A stretch of 64,000 bases of DNA from Albimonas marina (GTDB taxonomy: Bacteria; Pseudomonadota; Alphaproteobacteria; Rhodobacterales; Rhodobacteraceae). The notes beneath the pieces were generated by a model that was not told where the DNA came from, did not search any database, and was given only the letters and a program-made list of their open reading frames with translations. The first letter of the stretch is position 1. Every line of letters starts with the position of its first letter. Where the stretch lies: NCBI RefSeq assembly GCF_029223255.1, contig NZ_JARHUC010000007.1, positions 124,001 to 188,000 on the forward strand, read 5' to 3'. Shown here in pieces: positions 56,985 through 64,000 of this stretch. The position numbers were made by a program, and so were the translations under genes.

Positions 56985-59024
56985 ATGAGCGTGGTCGCAG
57001 GCATCGACGTCGGAGGCACCTTCACCGACCTGGTGATGCTGGACGAGGGCGCGGGAACCGTGCGCCTCGCCAAGGTCCCGACGACGCCCGAGAACCAGGC
57101 GGGCGGCGTGCTGGGCGCGCTGGACGCCGCCGGCGCCGACCCCGCCGCGCTCGACCTGATCGTCCACGGCACCACCGCCACCACCAACGCCGTGCTCGAG
57201 CGGCGGCTGGCGAAAACCGGTCTGATCACGACCCAGGGCTTCCGCGACGTGCTGGAGCTGGGCCGCCGGACCCGCCCGCAGGCCTACGGGATGGTCGGCA
57301 AGTTCGTCCCCGTCATCCCCCGCGACCTGCGCCTCGAGGTCCCCGAGCGGATGGACGCCTCGGGCGCCGTCCTCACCCCGCTCGACGAGGACGCCCTGCG
57401 CGCCGCCGCCCGGGCCCTGCTGGACGCCGGCTGCGAGAGCGTCGTCGTCCATTTCCTCCACGCCTACGCCAATCCCGCCCACGAGCTGCGCGCCGGCGAG
57501 ATCCTGGCCGAGCTCTGGCCCAACCCCTACGTCACCCTCGGCCACGCGCTCCTGTCGGAGTCCCGGGAATTCGAGCGGGGCGTGACCGCGGCCGTCAACG
57601 CCTCGGTCCAGCCGCTGCTGCAGCGCTACGTCGACCGGCTGGCGGGGGAGCTCGCCAACCGCGGCTACGCCCGCGACCTGCTGGTGATGAACGGCAACGG
57701 CGGCATGGTCTCGGCCCGGCTGGTGGCGCGCGAGGCCGCCAAGACGGTGATGTCGGGCCCCGCCTCGGGCGTCATGGCCGCCGCCTACACGGGCCGTCGG
57801 GCGGGCGCGCCGAACCTGCTGACCTACGACATGGGCGGCACCTCGACCGACGTGGCCCTGATCAAGGGCGCGCAACCGGCGGTCTCGAACGAGATCGAGG
57901 TCGAATACGCCATGCCGATCCACGTCCCCATGGTGGACGTGAGGACGGTGGGCGCGGGCGGCGGCTCGATCGCCCATGTGAACGCCGCAGGCCTGCTGGA
58001 GGTCGGGCCCGAGAGCGCCGGCGCCCAGCCCGGGCCGATCTGCTACGGGCGCGGCGGGACCCGGCCCACGATCTCGGACGCCAACCTGATCCTCGGCCGC
58101 CTCGATCCCTCGCGGCTGAACGCGGTCGAGGGGGGCGTGTCGCTGGAGACGGTGCGCGAGGTCTTCACGCGGGAGCTGGGCGGCCCGCTCGGCCTCGACG
58201 CCGAGGGCGCCGCGGCCGCCGTGATCCGCGTCGCCAACGCCAAGATGGCCGGCGCGATCCGCATGGTCTCGCTCAGCCTCGGCGAGGACCCCCGCGACTT
58301 CGCCCTCTTCGCCTTCGGCGGCGCCGGGCCCCTGCACGCCGTGGCCCTGGCCCGCGAGCTGGGCGTGGGCCGCGTGCTGGTCCCCGCCCGCCCCGGCATC
58401 ACCAACGCGCTGGGCTGCGTGGTCGCCGACATCCGCCATGACTTCGTCAACACGCTCAACCAGCCGCTCGACGCCGCCGACATGGACCAGGTCCACGCCA
58501 TCCTCGCCCGCCAGGCCGCCGAGGGCCGCGACCTGATCGGGCAGGAGCGGGTCGAGGTCCGCGAGGTGCAGGAGAGTTTTTCGGCGGACATGCAGTTCAT
58601 CGGTCAGACACACCTTCTGCGGGTCGCGCTGCCCTCGGCCACGCCGTCGCGCGAAGAGATCCAGGAGCGCTTCGCCCGCGCCTACTGGGACCGCTTCCGC
58701 GTGGACTTGCCCGAGATCCGCCCCGCGCTGGTCAACCTCAACGCCTCCATCGTCGGCCTGCGCCCCGAGATCGACCTCGCCCTGCTGATCCCCGCCGAGG
58801 GCCGGGCCGCCACGCTGCCCGAGGCGCAGACCGGCGCCCGCCGCGTCTGGTTCGAGGACGGCTGGCACGACGCGCCCGTCTACCGCCGCGAGAAGCTGCC
58901 CGCCGACGCGGTCCTGACCGGCCCCGCCATCGTCGAGCAGCTGGACTCGACCCTCGTGATCGACCCCGGCTGCCGCGCGACCGGGGACGCCGACGGCAAC
59001 CTGATGATCGAGGTTCCCGCATGA
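56985..59024 (+). CDS. hyuA: Hydantoinase/oxoprolinase A subunit
   Basis: A 679-residue actin-fold ATPase subunit of the N-methylhydantoinase/5-oxoprolinase/acetone carboxylase family. The N-terminus is GIDVGGTFTDLVML; HGTTATTNAVLERR, NGNGGMVSARLV and TYDMGGTSTDVALI are nucleotide-site motifs; FAFGGAGPLHAVALARELG is in the C-terminal half. It couples ATP hydrolysis to ring opening of hydantoins, 5-oxoproline or related cyclic amides together with HyuB. Substrate not determinable from sequence. The stop overlaps the hyuB start by four bases. Confidence 0.94.
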   Translation: MSVVAGIDVGGTFTDLVMLDEGAGTVRLAKVPTTPENQAGGVLGALDAAGADPAALDLIVHGTTATTNAVLERRLAKTGLITTQGFRDVLELGRRTRPQAYGMVGKFVPVIPRDLRLEVPERMDASGAVLTPLDEDALRAAARALLDAGCESVVVHFLHAYANPAHELRAGEILAELWPNPYVTLGHALLSESREFERGVTAAVNASVQPLLQRYVDRLAGELANRGYARDLLVMNGNGGMVSARLVAREAAKTVMSGPASGVMAAAYTGRRAGAPNLLTYDMGGTSTDVALIKGAQPAVSNEIEVEYAMPIHVPMVDVRTVGAGGGSIAHVNAAGLLEVGPESAGAQPGPICYGRGGTRPTISDANLILGRLDPSRLNAVEGGVSLETVREVFTRELGGPLGLDAEGAAAAVIRVANAKMAGAIRMVSLSLGEDPRDFALFAFGGAGPLHAVALARELGVGRVLVPARPGITNALGCVVADIRHDFVNTLNQPLDAADMDQVHAILARQAAEGRDLIGQERVEVREVQESFSADMQFIGQTHLLRVALPSATPSREEIQERFARAYWDRFRVDLPEIRPALVNLNASIVGLRPEIDLALLIPAEGRAATLPEAQTGARRVWFEDGWHDAPVYRREKLPADAVLTGPAIVEQLDSTLVIDPGCRATGDADGNLMIEVPA

Positions 59025-60766
59025 GCATCGAGCTTGACCCCATCACCCTCTCGGTGATCCAGGCCGGCCTCAGCCAGGTGTGCGAGGAGATGGACCTCGC
59101 CTTCACCCGCGCCGCCTTCTCCCCGATCATCGCTGAGGCGAACGACCGCGCCGACGGGATCTACGCGGCCGACGACGGCTCGCTGATCTCCCAGGGTCCC
59201 AACGGCCTGCCGGTCTTCGTCGGCGCGATGCAGGAATCGACCCGCATCCTGCTGGAGCGGATCCGCCAGGGCGTCACCGCCGCGCCCGAGCCCGACGACG
59301 TCTACATCGTCAACGACCCCTACCTGGGCGGCACCCACCTGATGGACGTGCGCTTCGCCAAGCCCTTCTATCGGAACGGAAAGATCTGGTGCTGGCTGTC
59401 CAACACCGGCCACTGGCCCGACACCGGCGGCGCGGTGCCCGGCGGCTTCTCCGCCTCCGCCACGGCGGTCGAGCAGGAGGGCCTGCGCCTGCCGCCCGTG
59501 CGCCTGTTCAAGAAGGGCGTGCTGGACCCCGAGATCTACGCGATCATCTGCTCCAACATCCGCGTCTCGGAGCAGCGCATCGGCGACGTGAAGGCCCAGG
59601 CCGCCGCGCTGCAAGTAGGCGCCGACCGCCTGGAGAAACTGCTCGACCGCTACGGCGACGCCACCGTCGAGGCCGCGATCGCCGAGCTTCGCCGCCGCGC
59701 CGCCGCCCAGATGCGCGTGCATGTGCGCGAGATCCCCGAGGGCCGCTGGGAAGGCCTCGCCCATGTCGACAGCGACGGCGTGGTGAACGAGCCGCTGGAG
59801 ATCCGCTGCGCGGTCGAGCGGCAGGGCGACGACCTGCAGTTCGACTTCACCGGCTCGTCGGCGCCCTGCACCGGCCCGATGAACTCGGTCCGCGCCACCA
59901 CCCTCTCGGCGGTCTACCTCGCGGTGCGCCACATCTTCCCCGACGTGCCGATCTCGGCCGGCGCCTTCGAGCCGCTGCACGTCACGGGCATCGAGGGCAC
60001 CTTCCTCGACGCCCGCTACCCGCGCCCCGTCTCGGGCTGCGCGGCCGAGACCTCCCAGCGGATCGCGGAAGCCGTGTTCTCGGCCCTAGTGAAGGCGATC
60101 CCCGGGCGGGTGACGGCGGCCCCCGCAGGCACCTCGGGCAACTTCGGCCTGGGCGGGTTCGACCCCGAGAAGGGGCGCGGCTTCGTGATGTACCAGCTCT
60201 CGGGCGGCGGCTACGGCGGCGGCGCGGGGGGCGACGGGCTCGCCAACGGCTGCTCGACCATCGGCATCTCCAAGGCGCCGCCGGTGGAGATCATGGAGCA
60301 GCAGTTTCCCGTGCTTTACCGCCGATACGCGCTCCGCGAGGACTCCGGCGGCGCCGGCGAGCATCGCGGCGGCCTCGGCCTGAGCTACGAGATCGAGCTC
60401 AGGCGCGGCGAGGCGCGCGCCTCCTTCGTCATGGACCACGGCCGCTTCGGCCCGCCGGGCGCGCTGGGCGGCCGCGACGGGGCGCCGAACACGGTCGAGG
60501 TGATCCGCGGCGGCGAGATCCACGTGCCGCCTCACCTCTCCAAGGAGCAGGACATCCCCATGGGCCCCGGCGACCGGGTGCGCGTGGGCACGCCCGGCGG
60601 CGGCGGCTACGGCGATCCGGCGGCGCGGGATCCGGCGCTCGTCGCGGAGGACGTGCGGCTGGGCCGCGTGAGCGGGCAGGCCGCGCGCGAGGTCTATCGC
60701 GTGGCGTTGTGCGCGGACGGAGCGGTGGACGTCGAGGCGACGCAGGCGTTGCGGCGGATTGGCTGA
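59021..60766 (+). CDS. hyuB: Hydantoinase/oxoprolinase B subunit
   Basis: A 581-residue partner of HyuA. Family blocks: DPITLSVIQAGLSQVCEEM, the metal-binding VNDPYLGGTHLMDVRFAKPFY, WLSNTGHWPDTGGAVPGGF, TGSSAPCTGPMNS, SGGGYGGGAGGDG and LREDSGGAGEHRGGLGLSYEIEL with GTPGGGGYGDP at the end. It forms an ATP-dependent hydrolase with HyuA. The upstream transporter probably imports the substrate. It is followed after 20 bases by palindrome family A. Confidence 0.95.
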   Translation: MSIELDPITLSVIQAGLSQVCEEMDLAFTRAAFSPIIAEANDRADGIYAADDGSLISQGPNGLPVFVGAMQESTRILLERIRQGVTAAPEPDDVYIVNDPYLGGTHLMDVRFAKPFYRNGKIWCWLSNTGHWPDTGGAVPGGFSASATAVEQEGLRLPPVRLFKKGVLDPEIYAIICSNIRVSEQRIGDVKAQAAALQVGADRLEKLLDRYGDATVEAAIAELRRRAAAQMRVHVREIPEGRWEGLAHVDSDGVVNEPLEIRCAVERQGDDLQFDFTGSSAPCTGPMNSVRATTLSAVYLAVRHIFPDVPISAGAFEPLHVTGIEGTFLDARYPRPVSGCAAETSQRIAEAVFSALVKAIPGRVTAAPAGTSGNFGLGGFDPEKGRGFVMYQLSGGGYGGGAGGDGLANGCSTIGISKAPPVEIMEQQFPVLYRRYALREDSGGAGEHRGGLGLSYEIELRRGEARASFVMDHGRFGPPGALGGRDGAPNTVEVIRGGEIHVPPHLSKEQDIPMGPGDRVRVGTPGGGGYGDPAARDPALVAEDVRLGRVSGQAAREVYRVALCADGAVDVEATQALRRIG

Positions 60767-60786
60767 GAGCGGCGGCGAGCGGGGGC

Positions 60787-61065
60787 GGAGGCGCCCTGCG
60801 GGCGGGCTTGGGCCTCTTGCAGGCGGTGCGCTCGGGTTGGGGAGGGCGGGAGCCTCCGGCGGGCTCCTGACTCACCAAAGAACAGGGCCGCGCCTGTCCT
60901 CCGGAGCCGCCTCTCACTGTTGATGCCTGAGCGACTCGTCGGGAGGGGTCAAGGACAAGCCCCGCCCAAGGGCGGGGTCGCTTCGCGATCCTGGACCCCT
61001 CCCGCCGAGTCGCTCTTTACGGCATCAGCGAGAGACGGCTCCGGAGAACAGGCGCTTCGCGAGGG
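60787..61065 (+). repeat. Nested palindromic repeat, family A copy 2 (3' of hyuB)
   Basis: Aligns with the reverse complement of 4891-5165 from end to end. Outer arms are 60891-60915 and 61030-61054 (two mismatches); inner 27-base arms are 60929-60955 and 60989-61015 (two mismatches); the centre is CCCCGCCC/GGGCGGGG. Two inner base pairs differ from copy 1 on both sides (G-C to C-G and C-G to A-T), preserving pairing. It starts 20 bases after the hyuB stop. Confidence 0.85.
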
Positions 61066-61079
61066 CCGCAGGCGGCGCG

Positions 61080-61187
61080 CCGCGGGCGCCCGGGACTGCT
61101 GGCGGAGAGACGGGGGGCGCCGGAGCGCCGGGGCGGGCGCGCCGCGGGCGGGGCCTCCGGCGCGGGCGCGACGGGAGACGCGGCGCC
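61080..61187. repeat. Family B partial element after family A copy 2
   Basis: GC-rich inverted-repeat DNA with GCGCGCCGCGGGC blocks, ending in GACGCGGCGCC; its last 22 bases are identical to 8792-8813. Together with the family A copy it fills the hyuB-marC gap, where no gene is seen. Confidence 0.55.
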
Positions 61188-61264
61188 TGCGCGGCGGGTT
61201 GCGCTCGGGCGGCGTGGGCTGGCAGCATGGCGACCTCGCAACGGGGGCGCGGAGGGGCCGAGGG

Positions 61265-61906
61265 ATGCACGAGACGCTGCTGGTCGCCTTCGCCACCATG
61301 TTCGCGACCGTCGGGCCGCTCGACGTCGGCATCGTCTTCGCCACCCTCACCGCCGGGCAGACCGCGCGCGAGCGGCTGGGGACCGCGCTGCGCGGCCTCG
61401 CCATCGCCACGCTGATCCTGATGACCTTCGCGATCTTCGGGGACTCGGCGCTGGACCTCTTCGGCATCTCGCTGCCGGCCCTGCGCATCGCGGGCGGCAT
61501 CCTGCTGCTGCTGATCGCCATCGACATGGTCTTCGCCCGCCCCTCCGGCGCCACCTCCACCACCGAGGCGGAGACGCGCGAGGCGCGCTCGCGCCCCGAC
61601 ATCTCGGTCTTCCCGCTGGGCACGCCGCTGCTGGCAGGGCCCGGGGCGATGGGCGCGGTGGTGCTGCTGATGGCCGAGACCCATGGCGACTGGGAGAAGG
61701 GCGCGGCCGTGGTCATCGCGGTGCTGGCGGTGCTGGGCGTGGCTTTCGCGGCGATGATGCTCGCCAGCCAGCTTCAGCGCCTGCTGGGGCGCACCGGCGT
61801 GCACGTCATCGCCCGCGTCTTCGGCGTGCTGCTGGCGGGGCTCGCCGTGCAGTTCATGCTCGACGGGCTCGCGAACAGCGGGCTGTTCGCGCTGGGGCGG
61901 CTCTGA
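61265..61906 (+). CDS. MarC family membrane protein
   Basis: A 213-residue integral membrane protein with six predicted helices. LLVAFATMFATVGPLDVGIVFATLTAG (normally VNPLGAVPVF in MarC) and the later FPLGTPLLAGPGAMGAVVLL (PLAIPLLAGPGAI in the family) are the paired MarC motifs. The function of the family is unresolved; it is not a proven drug exporter. The ATG at 61265 is used; it is separated from hyuB by about 500 bases of repeats. Confidence 0.88.
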   Translation: MHETLLVAFATMFATVGPLDVGIVFATLTAGQTARERLGTALRGLAIATLILMTFAIFGDSALDLFGISLPALRIAGGILLLLIAIDMVFARPSGATSTTEAETREARSRPDISVFPLGTPLLAGPGAMGAVVLLMAETHGDWEKGAAVVIAVLAVLGVAFAAMMLASQLQRLLGRTGVHVIARVFGVLLAGLAVQFMLDGLANSGLFALGRL

Positions 61907-61933
61907 TCCGGCCGGCTCCGGCGCGCGGGCCGT

Positions 61934-62122
61934 TCAGGTGCGGAACCGGAACGGCAGGTAGAGCGGGCAGAAGCGGGCGGCGGCCGTCGCCAGCATCACC
62001 AGGCCGACCGCGAGCGCGGCCCAGGCCCAGGCGCCCTCGAGCGTGATGTAGGCCAGCGCCAGCAGGAACACGCTCAGGATGAAGCGGATCGTGCGGTCGA
62101 GCGGTCCGACGTTGCAGGTCAT
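61934..62122 (-). CDS. DUF2892 (YgaP transmembrane-like) protein
   Basis: A 62-residue membrane protein: CNVGPLDRTIRFILSVFLLALAYITLEGAWAWAALAVGLVMLATAAARFCPLYLPF-type architecture, that is an N-terminal N-x-G-x-x-D-R-x-x-R motif and two hydrophobic helices ending in FCPLY. This matches DUF2892, the membrane domain of YgaP rhodanese. The start at 62122 places the motif at the N-terminus; a longer frame adds an Arg/Gly-rich leader. Its stop is 27 bases from that of the convergent marC-like gene. Confidence 0.85.
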   Translation of the reverse strand: MTCNVGPLDRTIRFILSVFLLALAYITLEGAWAWAALAVGLVMLATAAARFCPLYLPFRFRT

Positions 62123-62244
62123 CAGGCGATCTCCTCTTCGGGGCCCGCCGCGCGGACCCGGAGATCTCATGCGCCCTCCGCGGAGACCGCGCCTTGACGT
62201 GCGTCAACCCGACGCGAACCCGCGGCCGGCGAAGGAGCCGCGCG

Positions 62245-63540
62245 TCAGACCATCACCGGCCGCGCCGCCTGCTCGCCCACGCCGAAGACGCGCTTGTAGC
62301 GGGCGATCTCCTCGGCCGGGCCCGTCGCCTTGACCGGGTTGTCCGAGAGCTTCACGCAGGGCCGCCCGTTCGCCGACACCGCCTTGCACACCAGGCTGAA
62401 GGGCGCGAGCCCGTCGCGCGGCGCCAGCCCGCGGAAGTCGTTGGTCAGCAGCGTGCCCCAGCCGTAGCTGACCTTCGTGCGGTCCGCGAACCGGGCGTGC
62501 AGATCCTCGATCACGTCGATGTCGAGCCCGTCGGAGAAGATGATCCGCTTCTCGCGCGGGTCCTCGCCGTGGCGCTTCCAGAAGGCGATGGCGGTCTCGG
62601 CGCCCTCGGCCGGGTCGCCCGAGTCGATGCGCGCGCCGGTCCAGCGGGCGATCCACTCCGGCGCATGGGCGAAGAAGCCTTTCGAGCCGATGGTGTCGGG
62701 CAGCACGATGCGCAGGTTGCCCTCGTAGTCCTTCTGCCAGTCCTCGAGCACCTTGTAGGGCGCGCTCGCCAGCGCCGCGTCGTCGTCGCCCGCCAGCGCG
62801 CAGTAGACCATCGGCAGCTCGTGGGCGTTGGTGCCGATCGCCTCGATGTCGCGCCGCATCGCGATCAGGCAGTTCGAGGTGCCGGTGAAGCGCGGGCCCA
62901 GCCCCTCGATCATCGCCTGCACGCACCAGTCCTGCCACAGGAACGAGTGCCGCCGCCGCGCCCCGAAATCCGAGATGGTCAGGCCGGGCAGGGCCTGCAG
63001 CCGCTCGATCTTCTCCCAGATGCGGGTCATGGCGCGGGCGTAGAGGACCTGGAGCTCGAACTTGCCCATGCCGCGCAGGACCGCGCGGGTGCGCAGCTCC
63101 ATCAGGATGGCGAGGGCGGGGATCTCCCACATCATCGCCTCGATCCAGGGGCCCTCGAAGGTCAGCTCGTACTGGTCGCCGCGGCGCTCCAGCCGGTATT
63201 CGGGGAAGCGGAAGTTCTCCAGCCATTCCATGAAGGCGGGCTCGAACATCCAGCGCTTGCCGTAGAAGGTGTTGCCGCGCAGCCAGGTGCTCTCGCCCCG
63301 GGTCAGCTTCAGGGTGCGGACGTGGTCGAGCTGCTCGCGCAGCTCCGCCTCGTCGATCAGGCGCGCCAGCGGCACGTCGTCGGAGCGGTTGATCAGGCTG
63401 AACGTCACCCGCACGTCGGGGTGGTTGTGGAACACCGTCTGCGCCATCAGCAGCTTGTAGAAGTCGGTGTCGATGACCGAGCGGACGATCGGGTCGATCT
63501 TCCACTGGTGGTCGTAGACGCGCTTGGCGATGTCGTTCAT
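62245..63540 (-). CDS. pncB: Nicotinate phosphoribosyltransferase
   Basis: A 431-residue enzyme of the Preiss-Handler NAD pathway, making nicotinate mononucleotide from nicotinate and PRPP. The N-terminal [20 protein letters not shown], the phosphorylated-His region [47 protein letters not shown] and [11 protein letters not shown] are family motifs. It works with pncA at 49.4-50 kb, and lies next to a MarR regulator on the same strand. Confidence 0.97.
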   Translation of the reverse strand: MNDIAKRVYDHQWKIDPIVRSVIDTDFYKLLMAQTVFHNHPDVRVTFSLINRSDDVPLARLIDEAELREQLDHVRTLKLTRGESTWLRGNTFYGKRWMFEPAFMEWLENFRFPEYRLERRGDQYELTFEGPWIEAMMWEIPALAILMELRTRAVLRGMGKFELQVLYARAMTRIWEKIERLQALPGLTISDFGARRRHSFLWQDWCVQAMIEGLGPRFTGTSNCLIAMRRDIEAIGTNAHELPMVYCALAGDDDAALASAPYKVLEDWQKDYEGNLRIVLPDTIGSKGFFAHAPEWIARWTGARIDSGDPAEGAETAIAFWKRHGEDPREKRIIFSDGLDIDVIEDLHARFADRTKVSYGWGTLLTNDFRGLAPRDGLAPFSLVCKAVSANGRPCVKLSDNPVKATGPAEEIARYKRVFGVGEQAARPVMV

Positions 63541-63598
63541 CGAGCCGGCTCCGAAGGGCGCTGGGAACGGGAAGGGGGGCGGAGGGCGCGCGCGTCCG

Positions 63599-64000
63599 TC
63601 AGGAGATCCGGTCGAGCAGGGCGACGAGGACGCGCCGCTCCTCCGGGTCGAGCGGGGCGAGCGTCTCCTGCGTGATCTCCAGCGCCACGGGGGCGACCTG
63701 GGCGAAGAGGGCGGCGCCCTCCTCGGTCAGCGAGACGATCAGGCGGCGGCGGTCCTCGAGGCTGGGCTCGGTCCGCACCAGGGCGCGCTTCGCGAGCCGG
63801 TCGATCACGCCCTTGATCGTCGCCGCGTCCATCGAGGTGGCGCGCCCCAGCTGGTTCTGGGAGGCGGGGCCTTCCTCGTGCAGCTTGGCGAGCGCGGCGA
63901 ACTGGCGAGGCGTCAGCTCGGGCATGCGGGCGGCGAAGATGGCCAGGTGGCGCTGGTTGGCCCGGCGCAGCAGGTGCCCCGCCTGCGAGGTCAGGCGGTA
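63599..64000 (-). CDS. MarR family transcriptional regulator (5' part missing)
   Basis: The reading frame is open to the window edge, so the N-terminus is outside. The visible 133 codons begin [18 protein letters not shown] and continue with the winged helix: [47 protein letters not shown] and the wing [20 protein letters not shown]. An internal ATG at 63925 is not the likely start because conserved helix 1 lies upstream. It may regulate the adjacent pncB or an unseen neighbour. Confidence 0.88.
   Translation of the reverse strand, partial: YRLTSQAGHLLRRANQRHLAIFAARMPELTPRQFAALAKLHEEGPASQNQLGRATSMDAATIKGVIDRLAKRALVRTEPSLEDRRRLIVSLTEEGAALFAQVAPVALEITQETLAPLDPEERRVLVALLDRIS

Noticed and set aside
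61265-61906. Multiple-antibiotic-resistance exporter
   Set aside because: The MarC family name is historical; there is no evidence in the sequence for drug transport.

Overview
The window is very GC-rich, gene-dense bacterial chromosome. Gene content and order point to an alphaproteobacterium of the Rhodobacterales type. Three conserved alphaproteobacterial blocks are present: aroA-cmk-rpsA-(sppA)-ihfB-lapA-trpF-trpB-trpA, phoH-ybeY-corC-lnt-metK-trmB, and hemC-hemD-mitofilin-hemY. A 562-residue acyl-CoA dehydrogenase looks like the (2S)-methylsuccinyl-CoA dehydrogenase of the ethylmalonyl-CoA pathway. The genus cannot be told from sequence alone.

Layout. 1-8.5 kb: SDR-type dehydratase, small RTX protein, TauE/SafE exporter, mcd, tsaD, LLM flavin oxidoreductase and a PPOX-fold protein. 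8.9-24 kb (all minus strand): the aro/trp/ribosomal block, into which a DUF2158-RGG protein, a GNAT acetyltransferase, a serine hydrolase, ChaC, a rearranged lipoate ligase, an EamA exporter and two GFA proteins have been inserted. 24.4-32.2 kb (minus): trmB, a third GFA protein, metK, lnt, corC, ybeY and phoH. 32.5-39 kb: FadJ-like beta-oxidation enzyme, a two-gene unit of unknown role, a small secreted protein and ahcY. 39-45 kb (plus): HD hydrolase, hemC, hemD, Mic60-like mitofilin and hemY. 45-50 kb: large RTX protein, tRNA-Thr(CGT), a DUF35/thiolase-like pair and nicotinamidase. 50-60.8 kb (plus): an unknown polytopic membrane protein, then a branched-chain-type ABC transporter (binding protein, two permeases, two ATPases) followed by hydantoinase A and B. 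61-64 kb: MarC, DUF2892, pncB and a truncated MarR regulator.

Genes that work together include metK, ahcY and trmB (SAM production, use and SAH recycling); pncA and pncB (NAD salvage); trpF, trpB and trpA with aroA (aromatic amino acids); hemC, hemD and hemY (tetrapyrroles); and the ABC transporter with HyuAB (uptake and ring opening of a cyclic amide).

The most unusual feature is in the intergenic DNA. A nested palindrome of about 275 bp occurs twice, 56 kb apart. Each copy lies in the same orientation just after a stop codon (tsaD, hyuB). Its inner 27-bp stem carries compensatory base changes between copies, which implies selection on structure. A third site looks like a copy that has lost the palindrome by deletion. 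A second family of inverted-repeat elements begins and ends with GGCGCCGCGTC/GACGCGGCGCC and fills at least six other gaps. A third family of about 50-60 bp has three copies, two of them as an inverted pair. A possible SAM/SAH-riboswitch-like pseudoknot precedes an alternative TTG start of metK.
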